From positions 372,001-436,000 of the forward strand of contig NZ_JBHSDY010000005.1 in NCBI RefSeq assembly GCF_042651965.1: 64,000 nt of DNA, read 5' to 3'. Below are positions 23,540 through 32,538 of this stretch, one piece after another; position 1 is the first letter of the stretch, and each line of letters starts with the position of its first letter. The notes under the pieces are model-generated. The model had not been told where the DNA came from and made no database searches. It saw only the letters and a program-made list of their open reading frames with translations. This stretch comes from Castellaniella hirudinis (lineage in GTDB: Bacteria > Pseudomonadota > Gammaproteobacteria > Burkholderiales > Burkholderiaceae_B). The translations under genes and the position numbers were made by a program.

Positions 23540-25246
23540 ATGCGCAACATCAAGATAAGTACCCGGCTTGCACTGGGTTTTGGCCTGTTCACCTTGTTGC
23601 TGCTGGTGATAGCGGGTTATGGCGCCTGGGGGCTGCATACGAGCCAGGAGCGTTCGGCCGAGATGGAGTTGCGCAGCAGCGTGGGCTTTCTGGTCGAACA
23701 ATGGGCCAAGGCGGAGATCGAGTCCGCCGGGATGCTCCGGGTCGTGGCGGCGCACATCCAGTCCGGAGATCGCGGCGCGATCGAGAATGCCCGGCAGGCC
23801 TTCGATCAGGCATCCCGGCGCACCGCGGAAATCCGGCCCCGGGTGGAGGGCGCCATCCGTAACCCCGAGGTCGCCGCCCTGTACCGGCAGGCGCTGGCTG
23901 CGCGGGACGACTACGTCAAGGGGCGGAGCCTGGCGTTCAAGGATATGGAAGAGGGCAGGCCGGACCGGGCCCAGTCCTATTTCACCCAGGAATTTCCCCA
24001 GGCCTCGAACCAATACCTGCAGGCCATCGAGAAGGTCTCGCAATTCCAGCAGAACCACATCGACGGCCTGAACGAGCAGAACCAGCGGGCTTCCCGGGAG
24101 AGCTTCTTCCTGCTGGCCGCCGGTGCGATTCTGGCTTTGATCCTCGGCCCCTTGTTCGCCTGGAGGGTGACCCGCTCGATCACGCAGCCGCTGCGGGATG
24201 CGGTCGATCTTGGGGCGAGCGTCGCCCGGCGCGACTTGACGCACGATATCCAGCCTCATGGCCGGGACGAAGTCGCCCGCCTGGAGCAGGCCCTGCATGA
24301 CATGGTCTCGGGGCTGCGGCATACCGTTGGGGAAGTCCAGACCGGGGCGGACACCATTGCTTCGGCGGCGGGGCAGATCGCCGCGGGCAACGTCGACCTG
24401 TCCTCGCGCACCGAAGAGCAGGCGAGTTCGCTCGCGGAAACCGCAGCCACCATGGAGGAGATCACGGCGGCGGTGCGCCAGAGCGCGGACAATGCCCAGC
24501 AGGCGGATACCCTGGCGGGCACCGCCGCCAGGACGGCCACCGAGGGGGGCGCCATCGTCGATGAACTCGTCGGCACCATGGGCGAAATCCACGACAAGTC
24601 CAGGCAGGTCGCGGAGATCATCAACGTCATCGATTCGATCGCCTTCCAGACCAACATCCTGGCGCTCAATGCCGCCGTGGAAGCGGCGCGGGCGGGCGAG
24701 CAGGGCCGGGGCTTCGCCGTGGTGGCGAGCGAGGTGCGGGCGCTCGCGCAGCGCAGCGCCGCCTCGGCCAAGGAAATCAAGGTGCTCATCGACGGTTCCG
24801 CCCAGGCCACGGCGAAAGGCAACGAACAGGCCGCCCGCGCGGGGAACTCGATGCAGAAGATCGTCGAGGCCATCGGCCATGTGACCGGGGTCATCAGCGA
24901 AATCAGCGCCGCCAGCCGCGAACAGACGACGGGCATCGAGGAAATCAATACGGCGGTCAGCCAGATGGACGATGTCACCCGCCAGAATGCCAGCCTGGTC
25001 GAAGAGTCGGCCGCGGCGGCGGCCAGCCTGCGCGAGCAGGCCGATACGCTGGCGCGGCTGGTGTCCACCTTCCGGTTGGCCGCCGCCTCGGCCGGCCCGG
25101 CCGATCCGGGCATGCGCCGGCTGCCCTTGCAGGCGCGGCAGGATGAGGGCGCGCCGGGCGTTGCGCGGCCCGCCAGGACTGCGGCGCTGCCGGCTCCGCA
25201 GTCGGGCAGGACGCATGAATCGGCCGGCGAGTGGGCCGAATTTTAA
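23540..25246 (+). CDS. Methyl-accepting chemotaxis protein
   Basis: This 568-residue inner-membrane receptor has a first transmembrane helix (about 9-32), a four-helix-bundle periplasmic domain (33-190), a second helix (about 191-210), HAMP (211-265) and a long signalling domain with the conserved hairpin tip (IDSIAFQTNILALNAAVEAARAGEQGRGFAVV). It ends in EWAEF, close to the NWETF pentapeptide that tethers CheR/CheB. The ligand is unknown. It follows AGGAGAAGC and heads a run with the GGDEF-EAL and cheW genes. Confidence 0.95.
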   Translation: MRNIKISTRLALGFGLFTLLLLVIAGYGAWGLHTSQERSAEMELRSSVGFLVEQWAKAEIESAGMLRVVAAHIQSGDRGAIENARQAFDQASRRTAEIRPRVEGAIRNPEVAALYRQALAARDDYVKGRSLAFKDMEEGRPDRAQSYFTQEFPQASNQYLQAIEKVSQFQQNHIDGLNEQNQRASRESFFLLAAGAILALILGPLFAWRVTRSITQPLRDAVDLGASVARRDLTHDIQPHGRDEVARLEQALHDMVSGLRHTVGEVQTGADTIASAAGQIAAGNVDLSSRTEEQASSLAETAATMEEITAAVRQSADNAQQADTLAGTAARTATEGGAIVDELVGTMGEIHDKSRQVAEIINVIDSIAFQTNILALNAAVEAARAGEQGRGFAVVASEVRALAQRSAASAKEIKVLIDGSAQATAKGNEQAARAGNSMQKIVEAIGHVTGVISEISAASREQTTGIEEINTAVSQMDDVTRQNASLVEESAAAAASLREQADTLARLVSTFRLAAASAGPADPGMRRLPLQARQDEGAPGVARPARTAALPAPQSGRTHESAGEWAEF

Positions 25247-25258
25247 AGAGAGGCCGTC

Positions 25259-26614
25259 ATGCGGGGGACAGCAGCCCATGGCCAGGCCCATCCGATGGCT
25301 TTCTACGATCCCTTGACCGGCCTGCCGCAACGCCAGGTGTTCATCGGGTGCATGGAGCAGGTCCTGGCGGCTCTCGCGCATGGCGAAGAGCGGCTGGGCG
25401 CCGTCCTGATGCTGGACATCGACGACTTCCGCAAGGTCAACGAGACGTACGGGCTGGATGTGGGAGACCAGATCTTGCGCGAGATCGGGCGGCGGCTGAG
25501 CGCGGCGATCCGGCCGCACGACAGCGCATCGCGCACCACGGGCGACGAGTTCATGGTCCTGCTGACCTTGCTGGGCGCCGACCGCGCGGTCGCGGCCCGG
25601 GATGCCTTGAAAGTGGCCGGGAAACTGCATGAGGTCCTGATCGGCCAGCCGTTCCAGGCGGGGGGCGCCTCCATCTCGATCCAGGTAAGCATCGGACTGA
25701 CGCTGCTCGACCAGCGGAGCACGAAAATCAGCCAGGTGCTTCAGGAAGCGGGCATGGCGCTGCACCGGGCAGAGGAAAAAGGCGGGGATTGCATTGTCTT
25801 CTTCAGTTCATGCATTCAGGCGAGGATCGAGGAACGGCTGTCCCTGGAGCGGGATCTGTCCGCCGCGCTGAAGGCCTCGCAGTTGCGGATGGACCTGCAG
25901 CCGCAGCACGACGAGGGCGGTCGGGTCGTGGGCGCCGAGCTCCTGGCGCGCTGGACGCATCCCGAGCGCGGGGTCATTTCTCCGGCCCAATTCATTCCCG
26001 TCGCCATGGAGGCGGGCCTGATGCCCCGGCTGACGCGCTGGTCGCTCCGGGCGGCTTGCGAAACCCTGGCGCGCCTGCAAGGGCATGGGGTCGACTGCCC
26101 GATTTCGGTCAACATCAATCCGCGTAGCCTGCTCAGGCCCGATTTCGTGTCTTCCGTCCAGGAAACCCTGGAGCGGACAGGCGCCTTGGCGGACCGCCTG
26201 ATATTCGAGATCACCGAGGAAGCCTGGCTGGAAGACCTGGAGCTTGCCGCCCGGCGCATGAAAGCGCTGAATCGGCTGGGTATCCGCTTCTCCATCGACG
26301 ATTTCGGCTCGGGCTTCACGAACCTGACCTATCTCAGGCGGCTGCCCCTGGACGAACTGAAGATCGACAAGAGTTTGATCCAGGGCTTGCCCGAGGATGC
26401 GGACAGCCAGGCGATCATCCGGATGATCCTGGGCATGGCCAGGCAGCTCGGCCTGCGCGTCGTCGCCGAGGGGATTGAAACAGGGGCGCAGGCCGGTTTT
26501 CTTTTCGCGCATGGCTGCGATGCCGTGCAGGGTTTCTGGAAGGCGCGTCCCATGCCCGTCGAGGCATGGGTGGCGGCGCAGGCCAGGTCATTCGGATTTC
26601 AGGGGCGACCATGA
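25259..26614 (+). CDS. GGDEF-EAL protein with degenerate GGDEF motif
   Basis: This 451-residue protein has a GGDEF domain (15-175) whose signature reads TGDEF (SRTTGDEF near 95-102), so cyclase activity is doubtful. It is followed by an EAL domain (195-440) with AELLARW in place of EAL but with NINPRSL, ITEEAW, IDDFGSGF, LKIDKSLI and AEGIET intact. The C-terminal QGYLFARP motif is altered to QGFWKARP. The likely role is c-di-GMP breakdown or sensing linked to chemotaxis. It begins 12 bp after the receptor gene and its stop overlaps the cheW start (ATGA at 26611). Confidence 0.92.
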   Translation: MRGTAAHGQAHPMAFYDPLTGLPQRQVFIGCMEQVLAALAHGEERLGAVLMLDIDDFRKVNETYGLDVGDQILREIGRRLSAAIRPHDSASRTTGDEFMVLLTLLGADRAVAARDALKVAGKLHEVLIGQPFQAGGASISIQVSIGLTLLDQRSTKISQVLQEAGMALHRAEEKGGDCIVFFSSCIQARIEERLSLERDLSAALKASQLRMDLQPQHDEGGRVVGAELLARWTHPERGVISPAQFIPVAMEAGLMPRLTRWSLRAACETLARLQGHGVDCPISVNINPRSLLRPDFVSSVQETLERTGALADRLIFEITEEAWLEDLELAARRMKALNRLGIRFSIDDFGSGFTNLTYLRRLPLDELKIDKSLIQGLPEDADSQAIIRMILGMARQLGLRVVAEGIETGAQAGFLFAHGCDAVQGFWKARPMPVEAWVAAQARSFGFQGRP

Positions 26615-27177
26615 AGGGTTATGAGGGCAACCATGAGAACAACCAGGACCGACAGGGGCCGAAGACCCGGGAATATCTGGTCTTCGAGCTTGTCGGGCAG
26701 GAGTACGGCATCGATATCCTGAAGGTGCAGGAGATTCGCGGCTATGACGCCAAGATGGTGGCGCCGATCGCCGATGCGCCCGCCCATGTGCGGGGCGTCA
26801 TGAATCTGCGGGGCGCCATCGTGCCGATTGTCGATCTGTGCGCGAAACTGGGTATCGAACGCGCCGTCTATGACGAAAGGACGGTTGTGGTGGTCCTGGG
26901 CCTGGGAGCGCGCAGGGTCGGGATCGTCGTCAACGGCGTATCGGACGTGACGGAACTGCCGCCCTCGCAGATCAAGGATCCGCCCCGGTTCGGCACGGAC
27001 GCGTCCTCGCGGTTCGTCACGGGGATCGGCACGGTCGATCAGCGGATGCTGATCCTGGTGGATATCGAGGCGCTGCTGGAAGACGATCCGTCCCTGGACG
27101 CGGGCGTCCAGACACGGGATCGGCAGGGTCAGGGGGCCATGCAGGGTCAGGCCGGCCGCGCCGACGTGCGTCCGTAG
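26611..27177 (+). CDS. cheW: CheW-type chemotaxis coupling protein
   Basis: This 188-residue protein is a CheW domain (25-165; EYLVFELVGQEYGIDILKVQEI, VMNLRGAIVPIVDL, VVNGVSDVTELP) with a hydrophilic tail. CheW joins receptors to the kinase CheA. No CheA, CheY, CheR or CheB is present in the window, so it must use the main array or serve a specialised receptor complex with the upstream MCP. Its ATG overlaps the preceding stop, which implies translational coupling. Its 3' end overlaps the convergent oxygenase gene by 31 bp. Confidence 0.93.
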   Translation: MKGYEGNHENNQDRQGPKTREYLVFELVGQEYGIDILKVQEIRGYDAKMVAPIADAPAHVRGVMNLRGAIVPIVDLCAKLGIERAVYDERTVVVVLGLGARRVGIVVNGVSDVTELPPSQIKDPPRFGTDASSRFVTGIGTVDQRMLILVDIEALLEDDPSLDAGVQTRDRQGQGAMQGQAGRADVRP

Positions 27178-27998
27178 AAGATCTTGGACGTCAGATCATT
27201 GAGCCGCATGTCCGGCTGGGTGCCGTAGGTCAGCACCGAGTTGATGCGAGGCCGCGCGCCGCCGACCGGGGTGACGCGGTGCATGGCATGGCGGCCATGG
27301 AAGAAGGCCAGGGTGCCCGGGGCGCTGGACAGCAGCTTGACCCTGGACGGGTCGCCTTCAAGCACTTTCTGGACCTCGGCGTAGCACTCGTCGGTTTCCG
27401 TGCGCAAGGCCGGCACATATTCGAACAGGCCGCCTTGTTCGGCAGGCTCGTACATGACGGTGATGGAAAATTCGCTGCGGTCGAAGTGCCAGCCCAGTTC
27501 TTCAGTGGGGAAGAATTTCGTGATCTGCAGCGCATCGAGCGGGTCGGCGCTGCGATACAGCACGGGTTTTTCCAGCACGGCGGCAATGAAACGGGTGAGA
27601 TCGTCCGATTCGTACAGCGTGCGCATGGGCGCGTCGGCCGGAATGTAGTCGTAGGCGATGCCGTGCTTGGCGGAACGCACGGTGCGCGCCCGCGGGTGGG
27701 CGGCGGGGACGGTGGCATCGACTTCCTCGAAATACACCGTGTGCGGACGGTCGGTGACCCAGGCTTTTTCCTCCAGGCGGTCGGCGATGGCGACCATCCC
27801 GGCAACCGCCTCCGGCGTGATGAACCCTTCGAGCGCACAGGCGCCTTCCTGCGCCAGGGTTTGCCGGCATTGCCGGATCAACGCGCGACCCTGCTCGCTG
27901 TGCAGATCGTGGATCGGGTAGCGGTCCAGGTCGACGATACCGCGGTAGGCCGGCTCGGAGAGATCAACAGGGGCGCGGTGGGCAGTATTCGATGGCAT
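27147..27998 (-). CDS. HalD/BesD-family Fe(II)/2-oxoglutarate enzyme, probable hydroxylase
   Basis: This 283-residue protein resembles the BesD/HalD amino acid halogenases in fold (LQITKFFPTEELGWHFDRSEFSI, then HRVTPVGGARPRINSVLTYG). The iron ligands are H171-x-D173 and H240, with R251 or R249 for 2-oxoglutarate. BesD halogenases carry glycine in place of the aspartate to leave room for chloride. Aspartate is present here, so hydroxylation of a free amino acid is more likely. It is divergent from a polar amino acid binding protein gene, and the lysine-type substrate of the BesD group fits that neighbour. Confidence 0.75.
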   Translation of the reverse strand: MPSNTAHRAPVDLSEPAYRGIVDLDRYPIHDLHSEQGRALIRQCRQTLAQEGACALEGFITPEAVAGMVAIADRLEEKAWVTDRPHTVYFEEVDATVPAAHPRARTVRSAKHGIAYDYIPADAPMRTLYESDDLTRFIAAVLEKPVLYRSADPLDALQITKFFPTEELGWHFDRSEFSITVMYEPAEQGGLFEYVPALRTETDECYAEVQKVLEGDPSRVKLLSSAPGTLAFFHGRHAMHRVTPVGGARPRINSVLTYGTQPDMRLNDLTSKIFYGRTSARPA

Positions 27999-28163
27999 GT
28001 CTGTTTTCCGGAGAGGGGCGTTGTTTCTGTGGACAAACCTTCATCTTACGGCAAGTTGTGCGGCCCATGAGCGGCCGTGATTGGGCGGCGCCGCATTCCG
28101 GCCCGGTCATCTTCGTGTATAACGGTCTGTCCGCGAAATCAGTTCAACCATAAAGGAGACGCC

Positions 28164-28991
28164 GTGTTGACCGACTCTATCCGAAAGACGCTGCTGTGCA
28201 TCGGCCTGGCCGCCTTGGGCGTATCCACCGCCGGCGCCGCGACCACTCTGAAGATTGGCACCGAAGGGGGCTATCCGCCCTGGAGCATGGTCGATGCCAA
28301 GGGCCAGGTGACCGGCTTCGACGCCGACGTCGGCCATGCGCTGTGCGAGCAAATGAAAGTGAAGTGCCGTTTTGTCGTGCAGGCCTTTGACAGCCTGATT
28401 CCTTCGCTGGAGGCCAACCGCTTCGACATGGTCATCTCCGGCATGACCGCGAATCCCGAGCGCGGCGAACGCGTGCTTTTTAGCGTGCCCTATGCGCTGG
28501 AGGAATCGACTTTCGTGCTGCCGGCCGATAGCCCGTGGTTGCGCAACGAAGACACGGATGCGGTCATCAAGGGCCTGTCGGGCAAGGCCATCGGAGTGCA
28601 ATCTGGCACCACCCAGGGCGCGTTCCTGCGCAAGCGGAACCCGGAGATCCAGTTGAAGGAGTACGACTCCCTGGACCAGATGCAGATCGACCTGGGCAGC
28701 GGGCGCCTGTATGGCACGTTCGCGGACCTGTCTTCGCAGGAAGAGTTCGTGTCGAAAACCAAGAGTTCGGCGTATGCGGTCTCCAGCCTGGTGATCAAGA
28801 GCTCGGCGGATACCGATACGCTGGGCTTCGGGATTGCAGTCGGTATGCGCAAGGGAAACGATGAACTGGCCAAGCGCGTCAATCAGGCGATGTGCCAGAT
28901 CAGCAAGGACGGCACCCTCAAGGCCTCCAGCATGAAGTGGTTTGGCCGGGACAGTTCCAACCCGGACGCGTGCGCACTGCCTGCCTCCTGA
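28164..28991 (+). CDS. Polar amino acid ABC transporter substrate-binding protein
   Basis: This 275-residue periplasmic protein has a Sec signal peptide (RKTLLCIGLAALGVSTAGAA) and the SBP_bac_3 pattern LKIGTEGGYPPWSMVDAKGQVTGFDADV, like the lysine/arginine/ornithine-binding proteins. The ring-stacking aromatic, FDM, and SGT(TQGAF) loop are present. GTG 28164 follows TAAAGGAGA at ideal spacing. No permease or ATPase gene is adjacent, so it must share transport components encoded elsewhere. The intergenic region with the divergent oxygenase gene is 165 bp. Confidence 0.9.
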   Translation: MLTDSIRKTLLCIGLAALGVSTAGAATTLKIGTEGGYPPWSMVDAKGQVTGFDADVGHALCEQMKVKCRFVVQAFDSLIPSLEANRFDMVISGMTANPERGERVLFSVPYALEESTFVLPADSPWLRNEDTDAVIKGLSGKAIGVQSGTTQGAFLRKRNPEIQLKEYDSLDQMQIDLGSGRLYGTFADLSSQEEFVSKTKSSAYAVSSLVIKSSADTDTLGFGIAVGMRKGNDELAKRVNQAMCQISKDGTLKASSMKWFGRDSSNPDACALPAS

Positions 28992-29016
28992 TGGACAGCC
29001 GGCCGCCCCTTGGCTG

Positions 29017-30180
29017 TCAGCGTGGGGCGGCGCCTTCCGATCGGGCCATCCGCCGATGCGCTCCCTCGGCACACAAAAACGCCAGGGCGATCAGCACCGC
29101 GCTGATCCAGCCCAGGTGGTGCGCATCGGCGAATTGAATCCCCAGGCCGCCCAGAATGCCCGAGGCAGAGACGCCCAGATAGATCGCGGCGGAATTCAGC
29201 CCCATCAGCAATGCGCCCAGGGCAGGGAAGATCGCCAGCAGGCGATGCTGTTGCGGCACCAGCAGTCCCCAGCCGCAGAACGCCCAGACGATCAACGCCG
29301 GGATCGCACTCGCCAGGCTGCTGCTGCTCCAGGGCAGCAAGGCGAAGTCGATCACGGTCAGGCACAGCGCGCCATTGATGAGGCGACGGCTGCCCAGTCG
29401 ATCCGTCAGCTTGCCCGCGACCAGATTGCCCGCGGTCGCCGCGCAACCCCAGATCAGCAGCAGCAGCGCCAGCCGGTCGCCGTTGCCCAGGGTGGCGCGG
29501 TCGAATGACACGCCGATGTAGGTGTAGACGGTGAAAAAGCCGCCGTAGGCCAGCAGGGTGGTCAGCAAGGTGAGCGTCACGCGGCTGTCGGTCAGCGGGG
29601 CCAGCCGTTGGCGCAGGCTGATGGCCGGAGGAATGGGCAGGCTGGGCAGCAGCAGCCCGACGCCGACGGCGGCCAGGATGCCGAGCGCCGTGACGAACCA
29701 CAAGGTGATCCGCCAGTCGCCCAGGCCCCCCAGGAATGTGCCGATCGGGGAGCCGAGCGCTGTGGCGCTGGTCAGTCCAGCGATCACGATGGCCAGCGCC
29801 CGCCCTCTCTGTGCCGGCGGAACCAGCGAGGCGCCTACCGCCGTGGCGGTCGGGCCGAACATCGCGGCGCCGAGTCCCGTGATGAGGCGGCTGCCCAGCA
29901 GCACGGAAAGTGTGGGGGCCAGCGCCGTCATCACATTGCCGAGGATGAAGACCGCCATGCCGCCCATCAGCAGCCCCTTGCGGGACCAGTGGGCGGCGAG
30001 GGCGGCGATGACCGGCGAGAGCACGGCGTAGGAGATGGCATACAGCGTCACCATCTGGCCGACCGTGGGGATGGGGGCGTGCATCGAATCGGCGATGAGG
30101 GGGAGGATGCCGGCCACCACGAAACTGTCGGTTCCGATGGCGAACATTCCCAGGGCGAGTGTGAGCAGATGGCGATCCAT
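29017..30180 (-). CDS. MFS transporter (DHA1-type efflux)
   Basis: This 387-residue, 12-helix protein starts MDRHLLTLALGMFAIGTDSFVV, with LITGLGAAMFGPTATAVGASLV and LGSPIGTFLGGLGDWR (motif C-like GxxxGPxxGG), typical of drug:H+ antiporter-1 family proteins of the inner membrane. The substrate is unknown. It is divergent from an HxlR regulator gene, with two palindromes between them, which suggests inducible efflux. Confidence 0.9.
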   Translation of the reverse strand: MDRHLLTLALGMFAIGTDSFVVAGILPLIADSMHAPIPTVGQMVTLYAISYAVLSPVIAALAAHWSRKGLLMGGMAVFILGNVMTALAPTLSVLLGSRLITGLGAAMFGPTATAVGASLVPPAQRGRALAIVIAGLTSATALGSPIGTFLGGLGDWRITLWFVTALGILAAVGVGLLLPSLPIPPAISLRQRLAPLTDSRVTLTLLTTLLAYGGFFTVYTYIGVSFDRATLGNGDRLALLLLIWGCAATAGNLVAGKLTDRLGSRRLINGALCLTVIDFALLPWSSSSLASAIPALIVWAFCGWGLLVPQQHRLLAIFPALGALLMGLNSAAIYLGVSASGILGGLGIQFADAHHLGWISAVLIALAFLCAEGAHRRMARSEGAAPR

Positions 30181-30277
30181 GGGGGAGACTCCTGAGCCCT
30201 TGTGAGGCTCTGCGGGTAGGGCGGATTGAAGACAGGTCGAGACCGCCGATCAGGGCTTGATGGTGTGGTGGTCGGCG

Positions 30278-30335
30278 TATAGTTTCGTGACGCAACTATA
30301 CTCCTATTTGTTCAATAAGTTTCGTCACGAAACTT
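30278..30335. promoter_or_regulatory. Two palindromic operators between the MFS and HxlR genes
   Basis: A 19-bp perfect palindrome, AAGTTTCGT-c-ACGAAACTT, is at 30317-30335. A related imperfect one, TATAGTTTCGT-g-ACGCAACTATA, is at 30278-30300. The shared half-site AGTTTCGT suggests two binding sites for the HxlR dimer controlling both genes. Confidence 0.75.
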
Positions 30336-30355
30336 GCGGGTGATAAGATGGCCGC

Positions 30356-30865
30356 ATGTACCGCAAAGACCTGTCCGCCATCGATTGCTCCATCGCCCGC
30401 TCTCTCGACATCGTCGGAGAGTGGTGGAGCCTGATGATCGTGCGCGAATGCACCCTGGGCACCACCCGGTTCGATGTCTTCCAGCGCCGCCTGGGCATCG
30501 CCCGCAATGTGCTGACCAACCGCCTGAACCATCTGGTCGAGCACGGCATCCTGAGCAAGCAGCCCCTGGAGGGCGAGCGTTTCTTCGAATACCGCCTGAC
30601 CCCGAAGGGCGAGGCTCTGTACCCGATCCTGGTCGCCTTGATGCAGTGGGGAGATCAGTGGGCCGGGAGCGAACCGGGCGGCGGACCCATCCAGATGGTG
30701 GACAAGCGCAGCGGCCGCCCCATCGAGTGGATGGGACCGCGCGCTGCGGAGGGTCCGGTGCTGGGTTACCGCGATATCCGGCTGGAACCGACCGCATGCA
30801 CCAGTGATCGCACCCGGGAAGTCATCGAGCAGCGCAATCACGACGTGTTGCGAGAGGATCGGTAA
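30356..30865 (+). CDS. HxlR-family transcriptional regulator
   Basis: This 169-residue protein has the HxlR winged helix (IDCSIARSLDIVGEWWSLMIVREC through LTPKGEALYPIL, residues 9-95), including the conserved cysteine at 11 that is redox- or electrophile-sensing in several members. It probably represses the divergent MFS gene and itself through the palindromes at 30278-30335. Confidence 0.92.
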   Translation: MYRKDLSAIDCSIARSLDIVGEWWSLMIVRECTLGTTRFDVFQRRLGIARNVLTNRLNHLVEHGILSKQPLEGERFFEYRLTPKGEALYPILVALMQWGDQWAGSEPGGGPIQMVDKRSGRPIEWMGPRAAEGPVLGYRDIRLEPTACTSDRTREVIEQRNHDVLREDR

Positions 30866-30957
30866 GCACCCATTACCACGCTTGCCCCGGCCGGGGCGCG
30901 GGCGGTTAAATGAAGCCGAGGGCAGGGGGCCAGTCAGACGTTTCCCGGGAGGGCGAC

Positions 30958-32538
30958 ATGAAAGACCAACCCTATTCCGATCCAACGGCGTACGGCAATG
31001 GTCCGGATGATGCCGTGACGGATACGACGGAACGCGCCGCGGTGACGCATCACGCCTTGCGCCTGGGCGGCCGGACGTTGGGCTACACCGCCCGAGTCGG
31101 CCATCTGGCCGCCGTGGATGCCGGCAGTTCGCGCCCCAGCGCGAAGATCTTCTATGTGGCCTTCACCCTGGATGGCGATGCGGCGCACGAGCGGCCGGTC
31201 ACCTTCTTCTACAACGGCGGGCCCGGTTCGTCGTCGGTCTTCGTCCTGCTGGGCTCGTTCGCGCCCCGGCGCATCCGGACGTCCATGCCCGATTTCACGC
31301 CGCCCGCGCCCTACACGCTGGAAGACAATCCCGACAGCCTGCTCGACCGCAGCGACCTGGTGTTCATCAACCCCGTCGGGACGGGCTATTCGGCGGCCGT
31401 CGCGCCGTGGAAGAACCGCGATTTCTGGGGCGTGGACCAGGACGTCGCTTCGCTCAAGCAGTTCATCAAGCGCTACCTGACCGTCTACGACCGCTGGAAC
31501 TCGCCCAAATTCCTGTTCGGCGAATCCTATGGCACGGCCCGCAGCGCCGCCCTGTCCTATGCCTTGCACGAGGACGGCGTGGATCTGAATGGCGTGACCC
31601 TGCAGTCCTCGATCCTGGACTATGCGCGCGCCGGTGACCCTGTGGGCGCGCTGCCCACTGCGTCGGCGGATGCCTGGTATCACCACAAGCTGGGCCTGCA
31701 TCCCGTGCCCGACACACTGCCGGCCTTGATGGACACCGTGTGCGCTTTTGCGCGAGGCGACTTCGACCAGGCGCTGCGGGCCTATCCGCATATGGCCGCG
31801 GAGACGCTGGAACGGCTGAGCCAGTACACCGGCATCGACCCGCCGACGCTGATGTCCTGGCGCCTGGACATCGCCGCCGGAGATGGCGAGGGCCACACCC
31901 TGTTTCTGCTGCGGCTGCTGCATGACCAGGGCCGCGCGATCGGCGCGTATGACGGCCGCGTAACCGGCGTCGACACGGGGATCGCCCGCCACATCTCGCC
32001 CAACTCGGGCGGCAACGATCCGGCCATGACGGCCGTGTCGGGCGTGTACACGGCCATGTGGCATCACTACCTGAACGGCGAACTGAAGTTCACCTCGGCT
32101 TCATCCTTTACGGATCTCAATGACCAGGCGTTTCAGTATTGGGATTTCCATCATGTGGACCCCACCGGGGCGCAGAAGGGCATGGACGCCCAGGGGAACG
32201 TGGTGCTGTACACCGCAGGCGATCTGGCGGCGACGATGAGCCTGAACGTGGACCTGAAAGTGCTGTCCGCCAACGGCTACTATGATTTCGTCACGCCGTT
32301 CTTCCAGACCGAACGGGATCTGCAGGACATGCCGCTGGTCGAGCCGGCCTTGCGCAAGAACCTGACCACGCGCTGCTATCCCTCCGGGCACATGATTTAC
32401 CTGGATGACGGATCGCGCACGGCTTTGAAGGCCGACGTGGCCGCCATGATGGATGCCGCCGTGGCCGACCGTCAGGCGGTGGCCCGGATTCGGACGTTGC
32501 AGGCGCAGCATGCGTCGTTTCACAGGAGCGATCAATGA
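30958..32538 (+). CDS. S10-family serine carboxypeptidase-like protein
   Basis: This 526-residue alpha/beta hydrolase has the oxyanion motif FFYNGGPGSSS, the nucleophile Ser190 in GESYGTARS, and a C-terminal His in YPSGHMIYLDD. No signal peptide is visible, so it is probably cytoplasmic, as in other bacterial S10 proteins. I chose ATG 30958, which follows GGGAGGGCGAC. An earlier in-frame ATG (30910) lies in sequence without a ribosome binding site. Its stop overlaps the start of the VOC gene (ATGA), so the two are co-translated. Substrate unknown. Confidence 0.9.
   Translation: MKDQPYSDPTAYGNGPDDAVTDTTERAAVTHHALRLGGRTLGYTARVGHLAAVDAGSSRPSAKIFYVAFTLDGDAAHERPVTFFYNGGPGSSSVFVLLGSFAPRRIRTSMPDFTPPAPYTLEDNPDSLLDRSDLVFINPVGTGYSAAVAPWKNRDFWGVDQDVASLKQFIKRYLTVYDRWNSPKFLFGESYGTARSAALSYALHEDGVDLNGVTLQSSILDYARAGDPVGALPTASADAWYHHKLGLHPVPDTLPALMDTVCAFARGDFDQALRAYPHMAAETLERLSQYTGIDPPTLMSWRLDIAAGDGEGHTLFLLRLLHDQGRAIGAYDGRVTGVDTGIARHISPNSGGNDPAMTAVSGVYTAMWHHYLNGELKFTSASSFTDLNDQAFQYWDFHHVDPTGAQKGMDAQGNVVLYTAGDLAATMSLNVDLKVLSANGYYDFVTPFFQTERDLQDMPLVEPALRKNLTTRCYPSGHMIYLDDGSRTALKADVAAMMDAAVADRQAVARIRTLQAQHASFHRSDQ

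Noticed and set aside
27147..27998. Calling this gene an amino acid halogenase
   Set aside because: The position that is glycine in BesD-type halogenases is Asp173 here, so a hydroxylase is more likely.
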